The notes: generated by a model from the sequence alone, not told the origin. Numbered from the stretch's first letter, positions 23,300 through 32,276 are shown. The stretch is 64,000 nucleotides of DNA from Collinsella sp. (GCA_018382295.1 JAGZQF010000004.1:1-64000); one strand, 5' to 3'. Numbers and translations are program-made.

Positions 23300-24703
23300 T
23301 TAGAAGTCGGCGTTGCCCACGGTGCGCGGGTGCGGCAGGACGTCGCGGATGTTGCCCACGCCGGTCAGATACATGACCAAGCGCTCGAAGCCCAGACCGT
23401 AGCCGGCGTGCTTGCAGGAACCGTAGCGGCGCAGGTCAAGGTAGTACTTGTACTGCTCGGGATTCATGCCCAGGTTCTTGATGCGGGCCTCGAGCAGATC
23501 TAGGCGCTCCTCGCGCTGGGAGCCGCCGATAATCTCGCCGATACCGGGAACCAGGCAGTCGGCGGCGGCGACGGTCTTGCCGTCCTCGTTCATGCGCATG
23601 TAGAAGGCCTTGATCTCGGCCGGGTAGTCGGTCACAAAAGTCGGTCGCTTAAAGTGCTCTTCGGTCAGGAAGCGCTCGTGCTCGGTCTGCAGGTCGATGC
23701 CCCAGCTGACGGGGTAATCAAACTGGTGGCCAGCAGCGACGGCCTGCTCCAGGATCTCGACGGCCTCGGTATAGGTGACGCGGGCAAAGTCGGAGTTGGC
23801 GACATGGTCTAGGCGCTCGAGCAGACCCTTGTCCACAAACTTGTTGAGCATATTGAGCTCGTCGGGGCAGGTTGCCATGACGTCCTTAAGGACATACTTG
23901 AGCATGGCCTCGGCGTTATCCATGTAGTCGTTAAGGTCGGCAAAGGCCATCTCGGGTTCGATCATCCAAAACTCGGCGGCGTGGCGCGTGGTGTTGGAGT
24001 TCTCGGCACGGAAGGTGGGGCCAAAGGTGTAAACGTCGCCAAAGGCCATGGCAAAGTTCTCGGCATTGAGCTGGCCGGACACGGTGAGGCTCGCATGCTT
24101 GCCAAAGAAGTCCTGGCTCCAGTCGATCTCGCCGGACTCGGTGAGGGGCGGATTTTTGGGGTCGAGCGTGGTCACGCGGAACATCTCGCCGGCGCCCTCG
24201 CAGTCACTCGTGGTGATGATGGGGGTGTTGACGTAGACAAAACCCTGCTCCTGGAAGAAGCGGTGGATGGCGGCAGCCGCGACAGAGCGGATGCGGAACA
24301 CGGCGCGGAACAGGTTGGTGCGCGGGCGCAGGTGCTGCTGGGTGCGCAGGAACTCGACGGTTGCGCGCTTCTTCTGCAGCGGGTAATCCGGGGCGCTCGT
24401 GCCCTCGACCTCGATGGAAGTGGCAGAAAGCTCGAAAGGCTGGGGTGCATCGGGGGTCAGTTTGACGGTGCCGGTGCAAATGAGTGCGGCCGAGACGTTT
24501 TGATGGGCGATCTCGTCGTAGTTGTCGAGTGCCTCGCGGTTCATGACGACCTGCAGGTCGCGGAAGCAGCTGCCGTCGTTGAGCGTAACAAAGCCAAAGT
24601 TCTTCATGTCGCGGACGGACTTGACCCAGCCGGCGACGGTGACGGTCTGGCCGCCGAGCGACTCGGCATCGGCATAGAGCTGCGCGATTTTGGTGCGGTT
24701 CAC
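23300..24703 (-). CDS. asnS: asparaginyl-tRNA synthetase
   Basis: Class II synthetase charging tRNA-Asn. The 467 residues comprise an OB-fold anticodon domain (VTVAGWVKSVRDMKNFGF) and the catalytic core with motif 2 (FRAENSNTTRHAAEFWMIEPE) and motif 3 (GYGLGFERLVMYLTG). The HAAEFWMIEPE and TVSGQLNAE patterns separate it from AspRS. The frame extends far upstream, but GTG 24703 just after GGGAGGA is preferred; ATG 24715 is the alternative. Ends in a strong terminator. No T-box leader is seen. Confidence 0.94.
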   Translation of the reverse strand: MNRTKIAQLYADAESLGGQTVTVAGWVKSVRDMKNFGFVTLNDGSCFRDLQVVMNREALDNYDEIAHQNVSAALICTGTVKLTPDAPQPFELSATSIEVEGTSAPDYPLQKKRATVEFLRTQQHLRPRTNLFRAVFRIRSVAAAAIHRFFQEQGFVYVNTPIITTSDCEGAGEMFRVTTLDPKNPPLTESGEIDWSQDFFGKHASLTVSGQLNAENFAMAFGDVYTFGPTFRAENSNTTRHAAEFWMIEPEMAFADLNDYMDNAEAMLKYVLKDVMATCPDELNMLNKFVDKGLLERLDHVANSDFARVTYTEAVEILEQAVAAGHQFDYPVSWGIDLQTEHERFLTEEHFKRPTFVTDYPAEIKAFYMRMNEDGKTVAAADCLVPGIGEIIGGSQREERLDLLEARIKNLGMNPEQYKYYLDLRRYGSCKHAGYGLGFERLVMYLTGVGNIRDVLPHPRTVGNADF

Positions 24704-24811
24704 GTATCCTCCCATAACGGTTGAATGATAGTTATCCATACAGTTCGATATTCTAGCAGCTCGGCTCATTTGAGCTATACAGATAAAGCATTGGCGGGAT
24801 GGTTTTTCAAA

Positions 24812-24850
24812 CGAAAAGCGCCCGCGGCCAAATGGTCGCGGGCGCTTGAC
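24812..24850 (-). terminator. terminator of the EIIA gene
   Basis: AAGCGCCCGCG / CGCGGGCGCTT hairpin around CCATTTGGC, with T-rich flanks on the minus strand, directly after the EIIA stop. Confidence 0.8.
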
Positions 24851-24884
24851 GAGGTGCCTTTTGGCTGTGTGGCGTGGGGCCTGG

Positions 24885-25448
24885 CTACTTGGTCTTGGCA
24901 ACCAGCAGCGGGTCGCCAAGCTTGACGAGCGGGTTGCCGCCGATAAGCGTTCCAGACTCGCCGACATGGTCGATGCTCTTAAGACGATCGAGCTCGGAGA
25001 CGATGACGGTCACGATGTCCTCGTGACCAGCGGCCTTAATGGCCTCGCGGTCGAAGCTGATGAGCGGCTGGCCTGCCTTGACCACATCGCCCATCTCGAC
25101 AAAGCGGGCAAAACCCTTGCCGTTCATTTCCACGGTGCCCAGGCCAACATGGATGAACACGCGAAGACCGTCCTCGGTGATCATGCCAATGGAGTGGTTG
25201 GTGACAGTGGTGGCGCCGATGCGGCCGTTGGCGGGCGCATAGATGGTGCCGGTAATGGGCTCGATGCCATAGCCCTGGCCAAGCATGCCCGAGGCGATCG
25301 TCTCGTCGGGAACCTCGTCCAGGTTGACGAGCACGCCGTTGACGGGGGCATAGATGACGCCTTCGCGGGTGGCGAAGCTTGCTGCGGGCGGAACGGACGC
25401 CTCGCCGGCCGAGGTGAAGGTGGACTTAAGCGAATCGAGCAGACCCAT
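24885..25448 (-). CDS. PTS glucose-type EIIA domain protein
   Basis: Stand-alone EIIA of the glucose/N-acetylglucosamine PTS class. It takes phosphate from HPr and passes it to an EIIB. The 187 residues hold the core PVNGVLVNLDEVPDETIASG. The phospho-acceptor histidine is in VFIHVGLGTVEMNG, and a second active-site histidine lies in VTNHSIGM. ATG 25448 follows GGAGG. An operator-like GGAAACGTTTCAC lies about 50 bases upstream. It could serve the EIIC-only permease near 62 kb if an EIIB exists elsewhere. Confidence 0.92.
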   Translation of the reverse strand: MGLLDSLKSTFTSAGEASVPPAASFATREGVIYAPVNGVLVNLDEVPDETIASGMLGQGYGIEPITGTIYAPANGRIGATTVTNHSIGMITEDGLRVFIHVGLGTVEMNGKGFARFVEMGDVVKAGQPLISFDREAIKAAGHEDIVTVIVSELDRLKSIDHVGESGTLIGGNPLVKLGDPLLVAKTK

Positions 25449-25495
25449 AGTTGCCTCCAACTTAAATAGGCGCATATCGCGCGTTCGGTTTGCCG

Positions 25496-25519
25496 GAAAC
25501 GTTTCACATGTGTTTCGCG
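25496..25519. promoter_or_regulatory. LacI/CcpA-type operator candidate
   Basis: GGAAACGTTTCAC contains the palindrome AAACGTTT, and a second AAAC-type half-site follows in ACATGTGTTTCG. Such CG-centred palindromes are typical of LacI-family sites, including catabolite response elements. It lies upstream of the EIIA gene. Confidence 0.4.
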
Positions 25520-25692
25520 GCTTGGTCAACGCCCCCTATTCTACGCTGCCCAGCGATACCTCTGAGCTGGGATTATGTGATATATCAGTTGGAGGGAAAC
25601 TTATTGCCGGAGTGTTTCTGCTCCACGGGTTCAAGTGGGGTACGCTTGAAGGCGAAAAACAAGGGCGCATAATTTGCGCGAAGGGAGCACAT

Positions 25693-26592
25693 ATGATTGT
25701 CGAGAACCATGCGCTGTGGGGCGAGGAGCCGACCGAGGATTATCCGGCGACGTTTACGTATTTGGGTGCCGAGCCGCTGCCCGATAAACCGAATGGCCGC
25801 CGCCCCGCGGTGATCATCTGCGGCGGAGGCGGGTTTACGCATATCGCTCCGCACGAGCAGGACCCGGTGGCGTTTGCATTTTTGGATCGCGGCTACCAGG
25901 CCTTTGTGCTCAACTATGTCACGAGTTCTACGGGTGACGTGAGCTTTCCGCACCCCCAGGCAGATCTTGCCAAGATGGTCGCCACGGTGCGCGCCAACGC
26001 CGACGAGTGGCATGTCGATCCTAAGCGCGTGTGCGTCGTGGGATTCTCGGCGGGCGGCATGATCTGCGCTTCGCTGGCAACGCAATGGAAGACTGGTCCC
26101 TTCGCGGGCTTGGCAGGGGCGCGTCCGGACGACATTCGTCCCGATGCCGTGGTGCTGGGCTATCCGCTGCTCGACTTTGCCTATGTGCGCGACATGCAGA
26201 CGCGCGATCCGCGCATTGACCTGCGCGTGCCAAAGACGGGCGGCAAGACGGGGCGCGATCTGCTCAACGACTACCTGTCGATGGTGACGGGCGGCGAGGC
26301 GACCGACGAGCACTTGGCCGACATCTGCCCCACCACGCACGTTTCGCGCCAGATGCCGCCGACCTTTGTGTGGGGCGTGTCCGACGACAAGACGGCGCCG
26401 ATCGCGCAGGTCTATCCGTTTGCCCAACGCGTGGCGGAGGAGGGCGTTGCTTGCGAGATGCACGTCTTCGACCAGGGTGGTCATGGCCTTTCGCTCGGCA
26501 ACGCCAACACCGCGGTCGACAACGAGGACAAGCAGGTTTCCGTCCGTCCCTGGATCCGCCTGGCCTTCCGCTTCCTCGAGCGCCATCTGTAA
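25693..26592 (+). CDS. alpha/beta hydrolase (carbohydrate acetylesterase-like)
   Basis: A 299-residue cytoplasmic esterase of the alpha/beta fold. The nucleophile serine is in GFSAGG. The oxyanion strand is VIICGGGGFTHIAPHE, and the late acid and histidine are in WGVSDDKTAP and GGHGLSLG. This architecture is common in bacterial acetyl-xylan or sugar-ester esterases. ATG 25693 follows AAGGGA; the longer open frame overlaps the divergent EIIA promoter and is not used. The GH13 enzyme nearby suggests sugar metabolism, but no direct link is visible. Confidence 0.82.
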   Translation: MIVENHALWGEEPTEDYPATFTYLGAEPLPDKPNGRRPAVIICGGGGFTHIAPHEQDPVAFAFLDRGYQAFVLNYVTSSTGDVSFPHPQADLAKMVATVRANADEWHVDPKRVCVVGFSAGGMICASLATQWKTGPFAGLAGARPDDIRPDAVVLGYPLLDFAYVRDMQTRDPRIDLRVPKTGGKTGRDLLNDYLSMVTGGEATDEHLADICPTTHVSRQMPPTFVWGVSDDKTAPIAQVYPFAQRVAEEGVACEMHVFDQGGHGLSLGNANTAVDNEDKQVSVRPWIRLAFRFLERHL

Positions 26593-26620
26593 GAGTCCCG
26601 GCATCCAAGCTCTTCAATAA

Positions 26621-26684
26621 CTTGCGGTGAAATAGTTCCTATCTGGGGCATCAACCAGCCCATCCAGGAACTATTCCACCGCAA
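26621..26684. repeat. hairpin repeat with conserved TTGCGGTGGAATAGTTCC arms, copy 1
   Basis: Arms TTGCGGTGAAATAGTTCCT and AGGAACTATTCCACCGCAA pair with one mismatch across a 25-base loop. The same arms recur at 30759-30825. It lies just past the hydrolase stop and may act as its terminator. Confidence 0.8.
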
Positions 26685-26706
26685 CTTCGTTTTTGATGCC
26701 CCGTCC

Positions 26707-26905
26707 GGAAACTGCGCCCCAGTTTTGCCTTTCAAGGTGGGACGCAGTTTCCCATAGGGCCTCGACTGGGAAAGCGCGTCCCGTTTCGAGCGGGGATTCC
26801 GGGATGCATTTTCCGTAAGAGGCCTGTTTGGGAAACCATATCCCGTTTCGAGCCGGAATTCTGGGATGTAGTTTCCCCGAGAGGCCTCATCGGGAAACTA
26901 TGGCC
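26707..26905. repeat. tandem 62-nt hairpin units
   Basis: GGAAA motifs start at 26707, 26769, 26831 and 26893, an exact 62-nt period. Each of the first three units runs from GGAAA..(G/A)..CCC to GGGA.G.A.TTTCC, giving a hairpin of about 14 bp; the linker contains AGAGGCCT or a variant. The second and third units also share CCCGTTTCGAGC in their loops. The fourth unit is partial. Confidence 0.75.
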
Positions 26906-26945
26906 CTGAACTCTCCTGCCTGTCCCCATTGCGCCAATTTGCTGA

Positions 26946-26975
26946 TTGAACATCGTTGTGTGTTCGCGCTATCAT
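26946..26975 (+). promoter_or_regulatory. feoAB promoter
   Basis: TTGAAC (26946-26951), an 18-bp spacer and TATCAT (26970-26975), about 90 bases before the GTG start. Confidence 0.6.
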
Positions 26976-26987
26976 GCATGGTTAAAT

Positions 26988-27017
26988 TGGTTAGCCGTGG
27001 CAAACGGTTAGCCAAGG
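26988..27017 (+). promoter_or_regulatory. candidate iron-regulator (DtxR/IdeR-like) operator
   Basis: Two direct copies of GGTTAGCC followed by GTGG or AAGG, lying just downstream of the feo -10 box (TTGGTTAGCC...GGTTAGCCAAGG). GGTTAGCC-like halves occur in DtxR/IdeR boxes, and feo genes are usual targets. The repeat is seen; the regulator is inferred. Confidence 0.45.
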
Positions 27018-27064
27018 TGAACATAAATGCAACGCCCTGTGGGCGCCGGGGGAGGAACACGGAC

Positions 27065-29425
27065 GTGAAGCTCGATACGCTCGAGATTGGAAAGGACGCC
27101 GTTGTCGCATCGGTGGCATCGGACGACCAGGCACTCCGACAGCATATTTTGGACATGGGCCTAACGCCGGGCACCGAAGTCACCATGATGAAGTACGCCC
27201 CCATGGGCGACCCGCTCGAGATTCGCCTGCGTGGCTACGAGTTGACGCTGCGCAAGGATGATGCCGCACGCATTGAGCTCGTGGATGTGCACGACACCGA
27301 TACCGGTCCGCGCGCCAACGCCGCAATCGGAACGACGGAGCATCCGGCACTCGGCGAGGGGATGTATTCGCCCCGTGCGGCAAAAACGGCCGTGCCCGAG
27401 GGCGCACCGCTGCATTTTGCCCTCGCCGGCAACCAAAACTGCGGTAAGACCACGCTGTTCAACCAGCTTACGGGCTCCAACCAGCACGTCGGTAACTTTC
27501 CTGGCGTGACGGTCGACCGCAAGGACGGCACCATCCGTAACCATCCCGAGGCAAGCGTTACCGATCTGCCCGGCATTTACTCCCTGTCGCCGTACACGGG
27601 CGAAGAGATCGTCAGCCGCCAATTCATCTTGGACGAAAACCCCGACGCCATCATCGACATCATCGACGCCACCAACATCGAACGTAACCTGTACCTGACG
27701 CTGCAGCTTATGGAGCTCGACCGCCCCATGGTCATCGCGCTCAACATGATGGACGAGGTGACGGCCAACGGCGGCGCCGTGGACGTCAATCTGCTCGAGA
27801 GCCTGTTGGGCGTGCCTGTTGTTCCCATTAGCGCTGCCCGCAACGAGGGTATCGGCGAGCTGGTGGATCATGCCTTGCACGTGGCGCGGTTCCGCGAGCG
27901 CCCCGGTCGCCTGGACTTCTGTGCGCCCGATGGATCGGACGGCGGCGCACTGCATCGCTGCATCCACGGCATTGCCAACCTGATCGAGGACCATGCCGTG
28001 ACGGCGCACATCCCGGTGCGCTTTGCGGCGACCAAGCTGGTTGAGGGCGACGAGCTGGTGACCGAGGCGCTTCACCTGGATCGCAACGAGCTCGACGCTA
28101 TCGAGCACATCATTACCCAGATGGAGGGCGAGGCCGGCACCGACCGCCTGTCCGCGCTGGCCGATATGCGCTTTAGCTTTATCGGCGACGTGTGCGGGCG
28201 CTGTGTCGTCAAACCGCACGAAAGCCGCGAGCACGTGCGCTCCGTCAAGATCGACCGCATCCTGACGGGTCGCTACACGGCCATTCCGGCGTTCCTGGTG
28301 ATCATGGGCCTCGTCTTTTGGCTGACGTTTGGCGTGATCGGCGCGGCGTTGCAGGGACTCATGGAGGACGGTATCGCTGCTATCATCGCCTCGGCCGATG
28401 CGGGCCTCAAGGCGTTCGGCACCAACGACGTGGTGCGCTCGCTGGCTGTCGACGGCGTGCTTACGGGCGTGGGCAGTGTGCTGACCTTCCTGCCGATTAT
28501 CGTCGTGCTCTTCTTGTTCCTCTCCATTCTGGAAGACTCGGGCTACATGGCGCGCGTCGCCTTTGTCATGGATAAGGTGCTGCGTCGTTTTGGCCTGTCG
28601 GGCCGCAGCTTTGTACCCATGCTCGTCGGGTTTGGCTGCACCGTGCCGGCTATCATGTCGACCCGTACGCTCCCATCCGAGCACGACCGCAAGATGACGG
28701 TCATGCTCACGCCGTTTATGAGCTGCTCAGCCAAGCTGCCGGTTTACGGCTTGCTGTGCGGGGCGTTTTTCCCGCAGGCGACGGTTCCCGCCATGGTCTC
28801 GCTCTATCTGATCGGTATCGTGGTCGGCTGCGTCGCGGCTTTGGTGCTCAACCGCACGGCATTTAAGGGCGACCCGGTGCCGTTTATCATGGAGCTCCCC
28901 AATTACCGCCTGCCGAGCGTCAAGACGACGGTGATGCTGGCATGGGATAAGGCCAAGGACTTCATCACCAAGGCCTTTACCATTATCTTTGCCGCGACCG
29001 TGGTCATCTGGTTCCTTCAGACGTTCGACATCCGCTTTAACGTGGTCGCCGACCAGTCGCAAAGCCTGCTTGCCGGTCTGGGTAGCATCATCGCGCCGGT
29101 GTTGGCCCCGCTCGGCTTTGGCGACTGGCGCGCCTCGACGGCGCTCGTCACGGGGCTCATTGCCAAGGAGAGCGTCATCTCGACGCTCACGGTGCTTTTG
29201 GGCGCAACGTCGCCCGCGGCACTGTCAGCCATGTTTTCGCCGTTTACCGCCTACGTGTTCCTGGTCTTTACGCTGCTGTACCCGCCTTGCGTGGCGTCCA
29301 TCGGCGCCGTCAAGAGCGAGTTGGGCGCACGCTATGCCGTGGCCGTATTCGCGTTTCAGGTGACGGTCGCCTGGGTCGTGGCGTTTGTCGTGCATTCGGC
29401 GGGCATGTTGCTGGGGTTGGCTTAG
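27065..29425 (+). CDS. feoB: fused FeoA-FeoB ferrous iron transporter
   Basis: Single polypeptide of 786 residues combining the SH3-like FeoA domain (about 1-75, with DMGLTPGTEVTMMKYAPMGDP) and FeoB, the GTP-dependent Fe2+ permease. FeoB G-motifs are GNQNCGKTT (G1), DLPGIYSLSPYTGEE (G3) and NMMD (G4). About eight membrane helices follow, with the gate motifs GFGCTVPAIM and SCSAKLPVY. GTG 27065 is chosen because GGGGGAGG lies about 9 bases before it; the longer open frame reads through repeats. Fusion of FeoA and FeoB into one chain is known in several Gram-positive groups. Likely iron-repressed through the upstream operator. Confidence 0.93.
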   Translation: MKLDTLEIGKDAVVASVASDDQALRQHILDMGLTPGTEVTMMKYAPMGDPLEIRLRGYELTLRKDDAARIELVDVHDTDTGPRANAAIGTTEHPALGEGMYSPRAAKTAVPEGAPLHFALAGNQNCGKTTLFNQLTGSNQHVGNFPGVTVDRKDGTIRNHPEASVTDLPGIYSLSPYTGEEIVSRQFILDENPDAIIDIIDATNIERNLYLTLQLMELDRPMVIALNMMDEVTANGGAVDVNLLESLLGVPVVPISAARNEGIGELVDHALHVARFRERPGRLDFCAPDGSDGGALHRCIHGIANLIEDHAVTAHIPVRFAATKLVEGDELVTEALHLDRNELDAIEHIITQMEGEAGTDRLSALADMRFSFIGDVCGRCVVKPHESREHVRSVKIDRILTGRYTAIPAFLVIMGLVFWLTFGVIGAALQGLMEDGIAAIIASADAGLKAFGTNDVVRSLAVDGVLTGVGSVLTFLPIIVVLFLFLSILEDSGYMARVAFVMDKVLRRFGLSGRSFVPMLVGFGCTVPAIMSTRTLPSEHDRKMTVMLTPFMSCSAKLPVYGLLCGAFFPQATVPAMVSLYLIGIVVGCVAALVLNRTAFKGDPVPFIMELPNYRLPSVKTTVMLAWDKAKDFITKAFTIIFAATVVIWFLQTFDIRFNVVADQSQSLLAGLGSIIAPVLAPLGFGDWRASTALVTGLIAKESVISTLTVLLGATSPAALSAMFSPFTAYVFLVFTLLYPPCVASIGAVKSELGARYAVAVFAFQVTVAWVVAFVVHSAGMLLGLA

Positions 29426-29466
29426 TTATGAATTGACGGCGCAACCTCTGTGTATCGAATTGTTTT

Positions 29467-29505
29467 CGGCCCCGCATCTGTTGCTGACGGATGCGGGGCC
29501 GTTGC
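29467..29505 (+). terminator. hairpin after feoAB
   Basis: CGGCCCCGCATC pairs with GGATGCGGGGCCG, followed by TTGCTAT. The T-run on the plus strand is weak, so it may be bidirectional or partial. Confidence 0.6.
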
Positions 29506-29546
29506 TATATAATCGCCTCCGCTCAAAATGATTGGAGACGTTATAT

Positions 29547-30743
29547 ATGAGTCAGGCAAGGCAAGACGGCATCACGCTCAGGCAGTGGCTCCCGCTCGTC
29601 GGGCTCACCTGCTGTGCGTTCGTGTTCAACACGTCGGAGTTTATGCCCATCGGCCTTTTGACTGATATCGCCGCGTCGTTCTCGCTCACCGAGGCCCAGG
29701 CGGGCATCATGATCTCGGTCTATGCCTGGGGCGTCATGCTGCTGTCGTTGCCGCTCATGGTGTTCGCTTCGCGTTTCGAGTTCAAGCGGATGCTGCTGGG
29801 CGTGCTCGCCGTGTTCTCGCTGGGCCAGTTCCTGTCCGCCTTGGCACCGACCTATCCCATCTTAGTCTGCGCGCGCCTGGTGGTTGCCTGCGCGCACGCC
29901 GTGTTCTGGTCGGTCGCCTCGATCATGGCGTCGCGCCTGGTTGACACACGCCACGGGGCGCTCGCTATCAGCATGATCGCCACGGGCTCTTCCATCGCAC
30001 AGATCTTTGGCCTGCCGCTCGGTCGCGCCATTGGCTTGGCCGTGGGCTGGCGCATGACGTTTGCCGTGGTCGGAGCGCTGTCTGCTGTCGCGGTCGTCTA
30101 CCAGGCCACGGTGTTCCCTGCCATGCCAGCGGGCGAGCGTTTTACGCTCAAGCAGCTGCCCGAGCTGCTCAAGAACCCGTTCCTCATCGCGCTCTACGCA
30201 GTCACGGTCTTCATGGCGACCGGCTATTACGCAAGCTACAGCTATATCGAGCCCTTCCTGGCGCAGGTCGCGCACGTCGATGCGGGCGCCATTACCATGA
30301 CGTTGACGGCGTTTGGCTGCTCTGGTTTGCTCGGAAGCTGGCTGTTTGGCCGCCTGTTCGATGGGCATCGCTTCCCGTTCTTGGCTATCACGCTCTCCGG
30401 CGTGCCGGTGGCTCTGCTGCTCATGGGTCCGGCCGCATCGTCACTCGCTGCGGTTCTCGCTGTGTGCGCACTGTGGGGTTGCTGCGCCACGGCCTTTAAC
30501 GTGGCGTTTCAGGCCGAGCTCATCAAGCACACGCCGGCAGATTCGTCGGCCGTCGCCATGTCGATCTTCTCGGGCCTGTTCAACCTCGGTATCGGCACGG
30601 GTACCGCGATCGGCGGAGCCGTGGTTTCGGGTCCCGGTATCGCCTGGATCGGCTTTGTGGGCGGGGCGATTGCCGTCGTGGGCGTTATCCTCGCCATCAC
30701 GGTGATGTTCCCAGCCATTCGTCGCGCAAAGCCTGTCGCCTAA
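29547..30743 (+). CDS. MFS transporter, sugar efflux (SotB-like) group
   Basis: Drug/sugar antiporter-type member of the major facilitator superfamily, 398 residues with about 12 membrane helices. The start (FNTSEFMPIGLLTDIAASF) and the later YAWGVMLLSLPLM and GSSIAQIFGLPLGR follow the SotB/YdeA pattern of sugar efflux. The TTG at 29532 is in frame, but ATG 29547 after GGAG is preferred. Substrate is not determinable. It is followed by a conserved hairpin repeat. Confidence 0.82.
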   Translation: MSQARQDGITLRQWLPLVGLTCCAFVFNTSEFMPIGLLTDIAASFSLTEAQAGIMISVYAWGVMLLSLPLMVFASRFEFKRMLLGVLAVFSLGQFLSALAPTYPILVCARLVVACAHAVFWSVASIMASRLVDTRHGALAISMIATGSSIAQIFGLPLGRAIGLAVGWRMTFAVVGALSAVAVVYQATVFPAMPAGERFTLKQLPELLKNPFLIALYAVTVFMATGYYASYSYIEPFLAQVAHVDAGAITMTLTAFGCSGLLGSWLFGRLFDGHRFPFLAITLSGVPVALLLMGPAASSLAAVLAVCALWGCCATAFNVAFQAELIKHTPADSSAVAMSIFSGLFNLGIGTGTAIGGAVVSGPGIAWIGFVGGAIAVVGVILAITVMFPAIRRAKPVA

Positions 30744-30758
30744 CCACGTCCCCTCATC

Positions 30759-30825
30759 AGTTGCGGTGGAATAGTTCCTGTTTAAGGCCTCTGAAGGCCC
30801 AAGCAGGAACTATTCCACCGCAACT
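30759..30825. repeat. hairpin repeat with conserved AGTTGCGGTGGAATAGTTCC arms, copy 2
   Basis: Perfect 22-bp arms (30759-30780 and 30804-30825) around a loop with its own GGCCT/AGGCC mini-stem, followed by TATTTT. Shares its arms but not its loop with the copy at 26621. Probable terminator of the MFS gene. Confidence 0.85.
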
Positions 30826-30896
30826 TATTTTGGGGGAGGGGATACAAGCTGGGCATACAATGGATGTCGTTGTGTTGAGCTTACCGGGAGGTTGCT

Positions 30897-32273
30897 ATGT
30901 GGGCATACGAGACGACGTTCTATCAGATCTATCCGCTGGGCTTTTGCGGAGCTCCGCGCGAAAACGCCGCCCCCGTTGCCGAGGATGAGCTCGCCCAGGC
31001 CGCCGATGTCGAACCCAACCCCGATGCTCCTATCATGAAGATTGCCCAATGGGCCGACTGCCTGCAAAAACTCGGCGTTGGCGCTGTGCTCATCAACCCG
31101 CCGCTCGAGTCCGATAGTCACGGCTACGACACGCGCAGCCTGCGCCATATAGACCGTCGCCTGGGCGGGGATGCCGACTTTGCCGCCGTATGCGACACGC
31201 TGCACGCCCATGGCATCCGCGTGGTGCTCGATGCCGTCTTCAACCACGTCGGTCGCGGCTTTTGGGCCTTCCGCGATGTGCAGGAGCGCAAGTGGGATTC
31301 GCCGTACAAGGATTGGTTTCACATCAGTTTTGACGGCGACTCCTGCTATGGCGACGGCTTTTGGTACGAGGGCTGGGAGGGTCATTTTGAGCTTGTGAAG
31401 CTCAACCTGCAAAATCCCGCTGTGGTCGATTACCTGCTCGAGTCTGTGCGCCGTTGGGCCGACGTCTTTGGCGTCGACGGCCTGCGCCTGGACGTCGCCT
31501 ACATGCTCGACCGCGACTTTATGCGCCGCCTACACTCCTTTACCCGTGAGCTCAAGCCCGGCTTTGTGCTCATCGGCGAGACGCTCCACGGCGACTACAA
31601 TCAGATCGTCAACGACGAGATGCTCGACTCGTGCACTAATTACGAGTGCTACAAGGGCCTGTATTCCAGCTTTAACTCGGTCAACATGTTCGAGATCGCC
31701 CATTCGCTGCACCGTCAGTTTGGCGGCGACCCTTGGTGCATCTACCGCGGCAAACATCTGCTTTCGTTTGTCGACAACCACGATGTGCCGCGCCTGGCAA
31801 GTATCCTCACCGACAAATCCTGCCTGCGTCCCGCCTACGGCATGCTCTTTGGTATGCCGGGCATTCCGTGCGTCTACTATGGCAGCGAGTGGGGGATTCC
31901 TGGCGAAAAGGGCGGCCCCGATGGTGACTGGGCTCTGCGACCTGCGCTCGATGAGCCTGCGCCCAACGAGCTGACGGCGTTCATCACGCAGCTCGCACAC
32001 CTTCGTTCGGCCGACGACGCGGCTGCCCGTGCTCTCAACTACGGTGCCTATCGCAACGTGGTGATCCAGAACAAGCAGCTGCTGTTCGAGCGCGCCTGCG
32101 ACGACGCGGCGGTGCTCGTGGCGGTGAACGCCGTGGACGAGCCTTACACCTTTGGCGCCGGCGAGCTCAACAGCTCCTTTGTCGATTTGCTTGCCGACGA
32201 TGCGCCCACGGTCGAGCTGACGGGTACTCTCGAGCTTGCACCCTACGAGGTGCGCTATCTGTTGAGGGCCTAG
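30897..32273 (+). CDS. GH13 family glycoside hydrolase (alpha-amylase type)
   Basis: Cytoplasmic alpha-glucan-active enzyme of 458 residues, without signal peptide. The GH13 signatures are all present: DAVFNH, GLRLDVAY with the nucleophile aspartate, LIGET with the acid/base glutamate, and FVDNHD. After the barrel comes a short C-terminal beta domain. The N-terminus (YQIYPLGFCGAP) resembles maltodextrin glucosidases and cyclomaltodextrinases. Start ATG 30897 follows GGGAGG. The DNA glycosylase gene starts 3 bases later and is probably co-transcribed. Confidence 0.88.
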   Translation: MWAYETTFYQIYPLGFCGAPRENAAPVAEDELAQAADVEPNPDAPIMKIAQWADCLQKLGVGAVLINPPLESDSHGYDTRSLRHIDRRLGGDADFAAVCDTLHAHGIRVVLDAVFNHVGRGFWAFRDVQERKWDSPYKDWFHISFDGDSCYGDGFWYEGWEGHFELVKLNLQNPAVVDYLLESVRRWADVFGVDGLRLDVAYMLDRDFMRRLHSFTRELKPGFVLIGETLHGDYNQIVNDEMLDSCTNYECYKGLYSSFNSVNMFEIAHSLHRQFGGDPWCIYRGKHLLSFVDNHDVPRLASILTDKSCLRPAYGMLFGMPGIPCVYYGSEWGIPGEKGGPDGDWALRPALDEPAPNELTAFITQLAHLRSADDAAARALNYGAYRNVVIQNKQLLFERACDDAAVLVAVNAVDEPYTFGAGELNSSFVDLLADDAPTVELTGTLELAPYEVRYLLRA

Positions 32274-32276
32274 ATC

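Larger units (their letters stand above)
26593..27064. other. repeat-rich gene-free stretch before feoAB
   Basis: Contains a conserved-arm hairpin (26621-26684), an array of 62-nt hairpin units (26707-about 26905), a promoter (26946-26975) and a candidate iron operator (26988-27015). Short frames that read through these repeats are not accepted as genes. Confidence 0.6.

Noticed and set aside
24704..24870. T-box leader for asnS
   Set aside because: No T-box sequence, specifier loop or antiterminator could be found upstream of the gene.
26707..26905. Extension of FeoAB to an upstream start at 26828
   Set aside because: The extra codons translate the tandem hairpin array and precede the promoter; GTG 27065 has a proper ribosome site.
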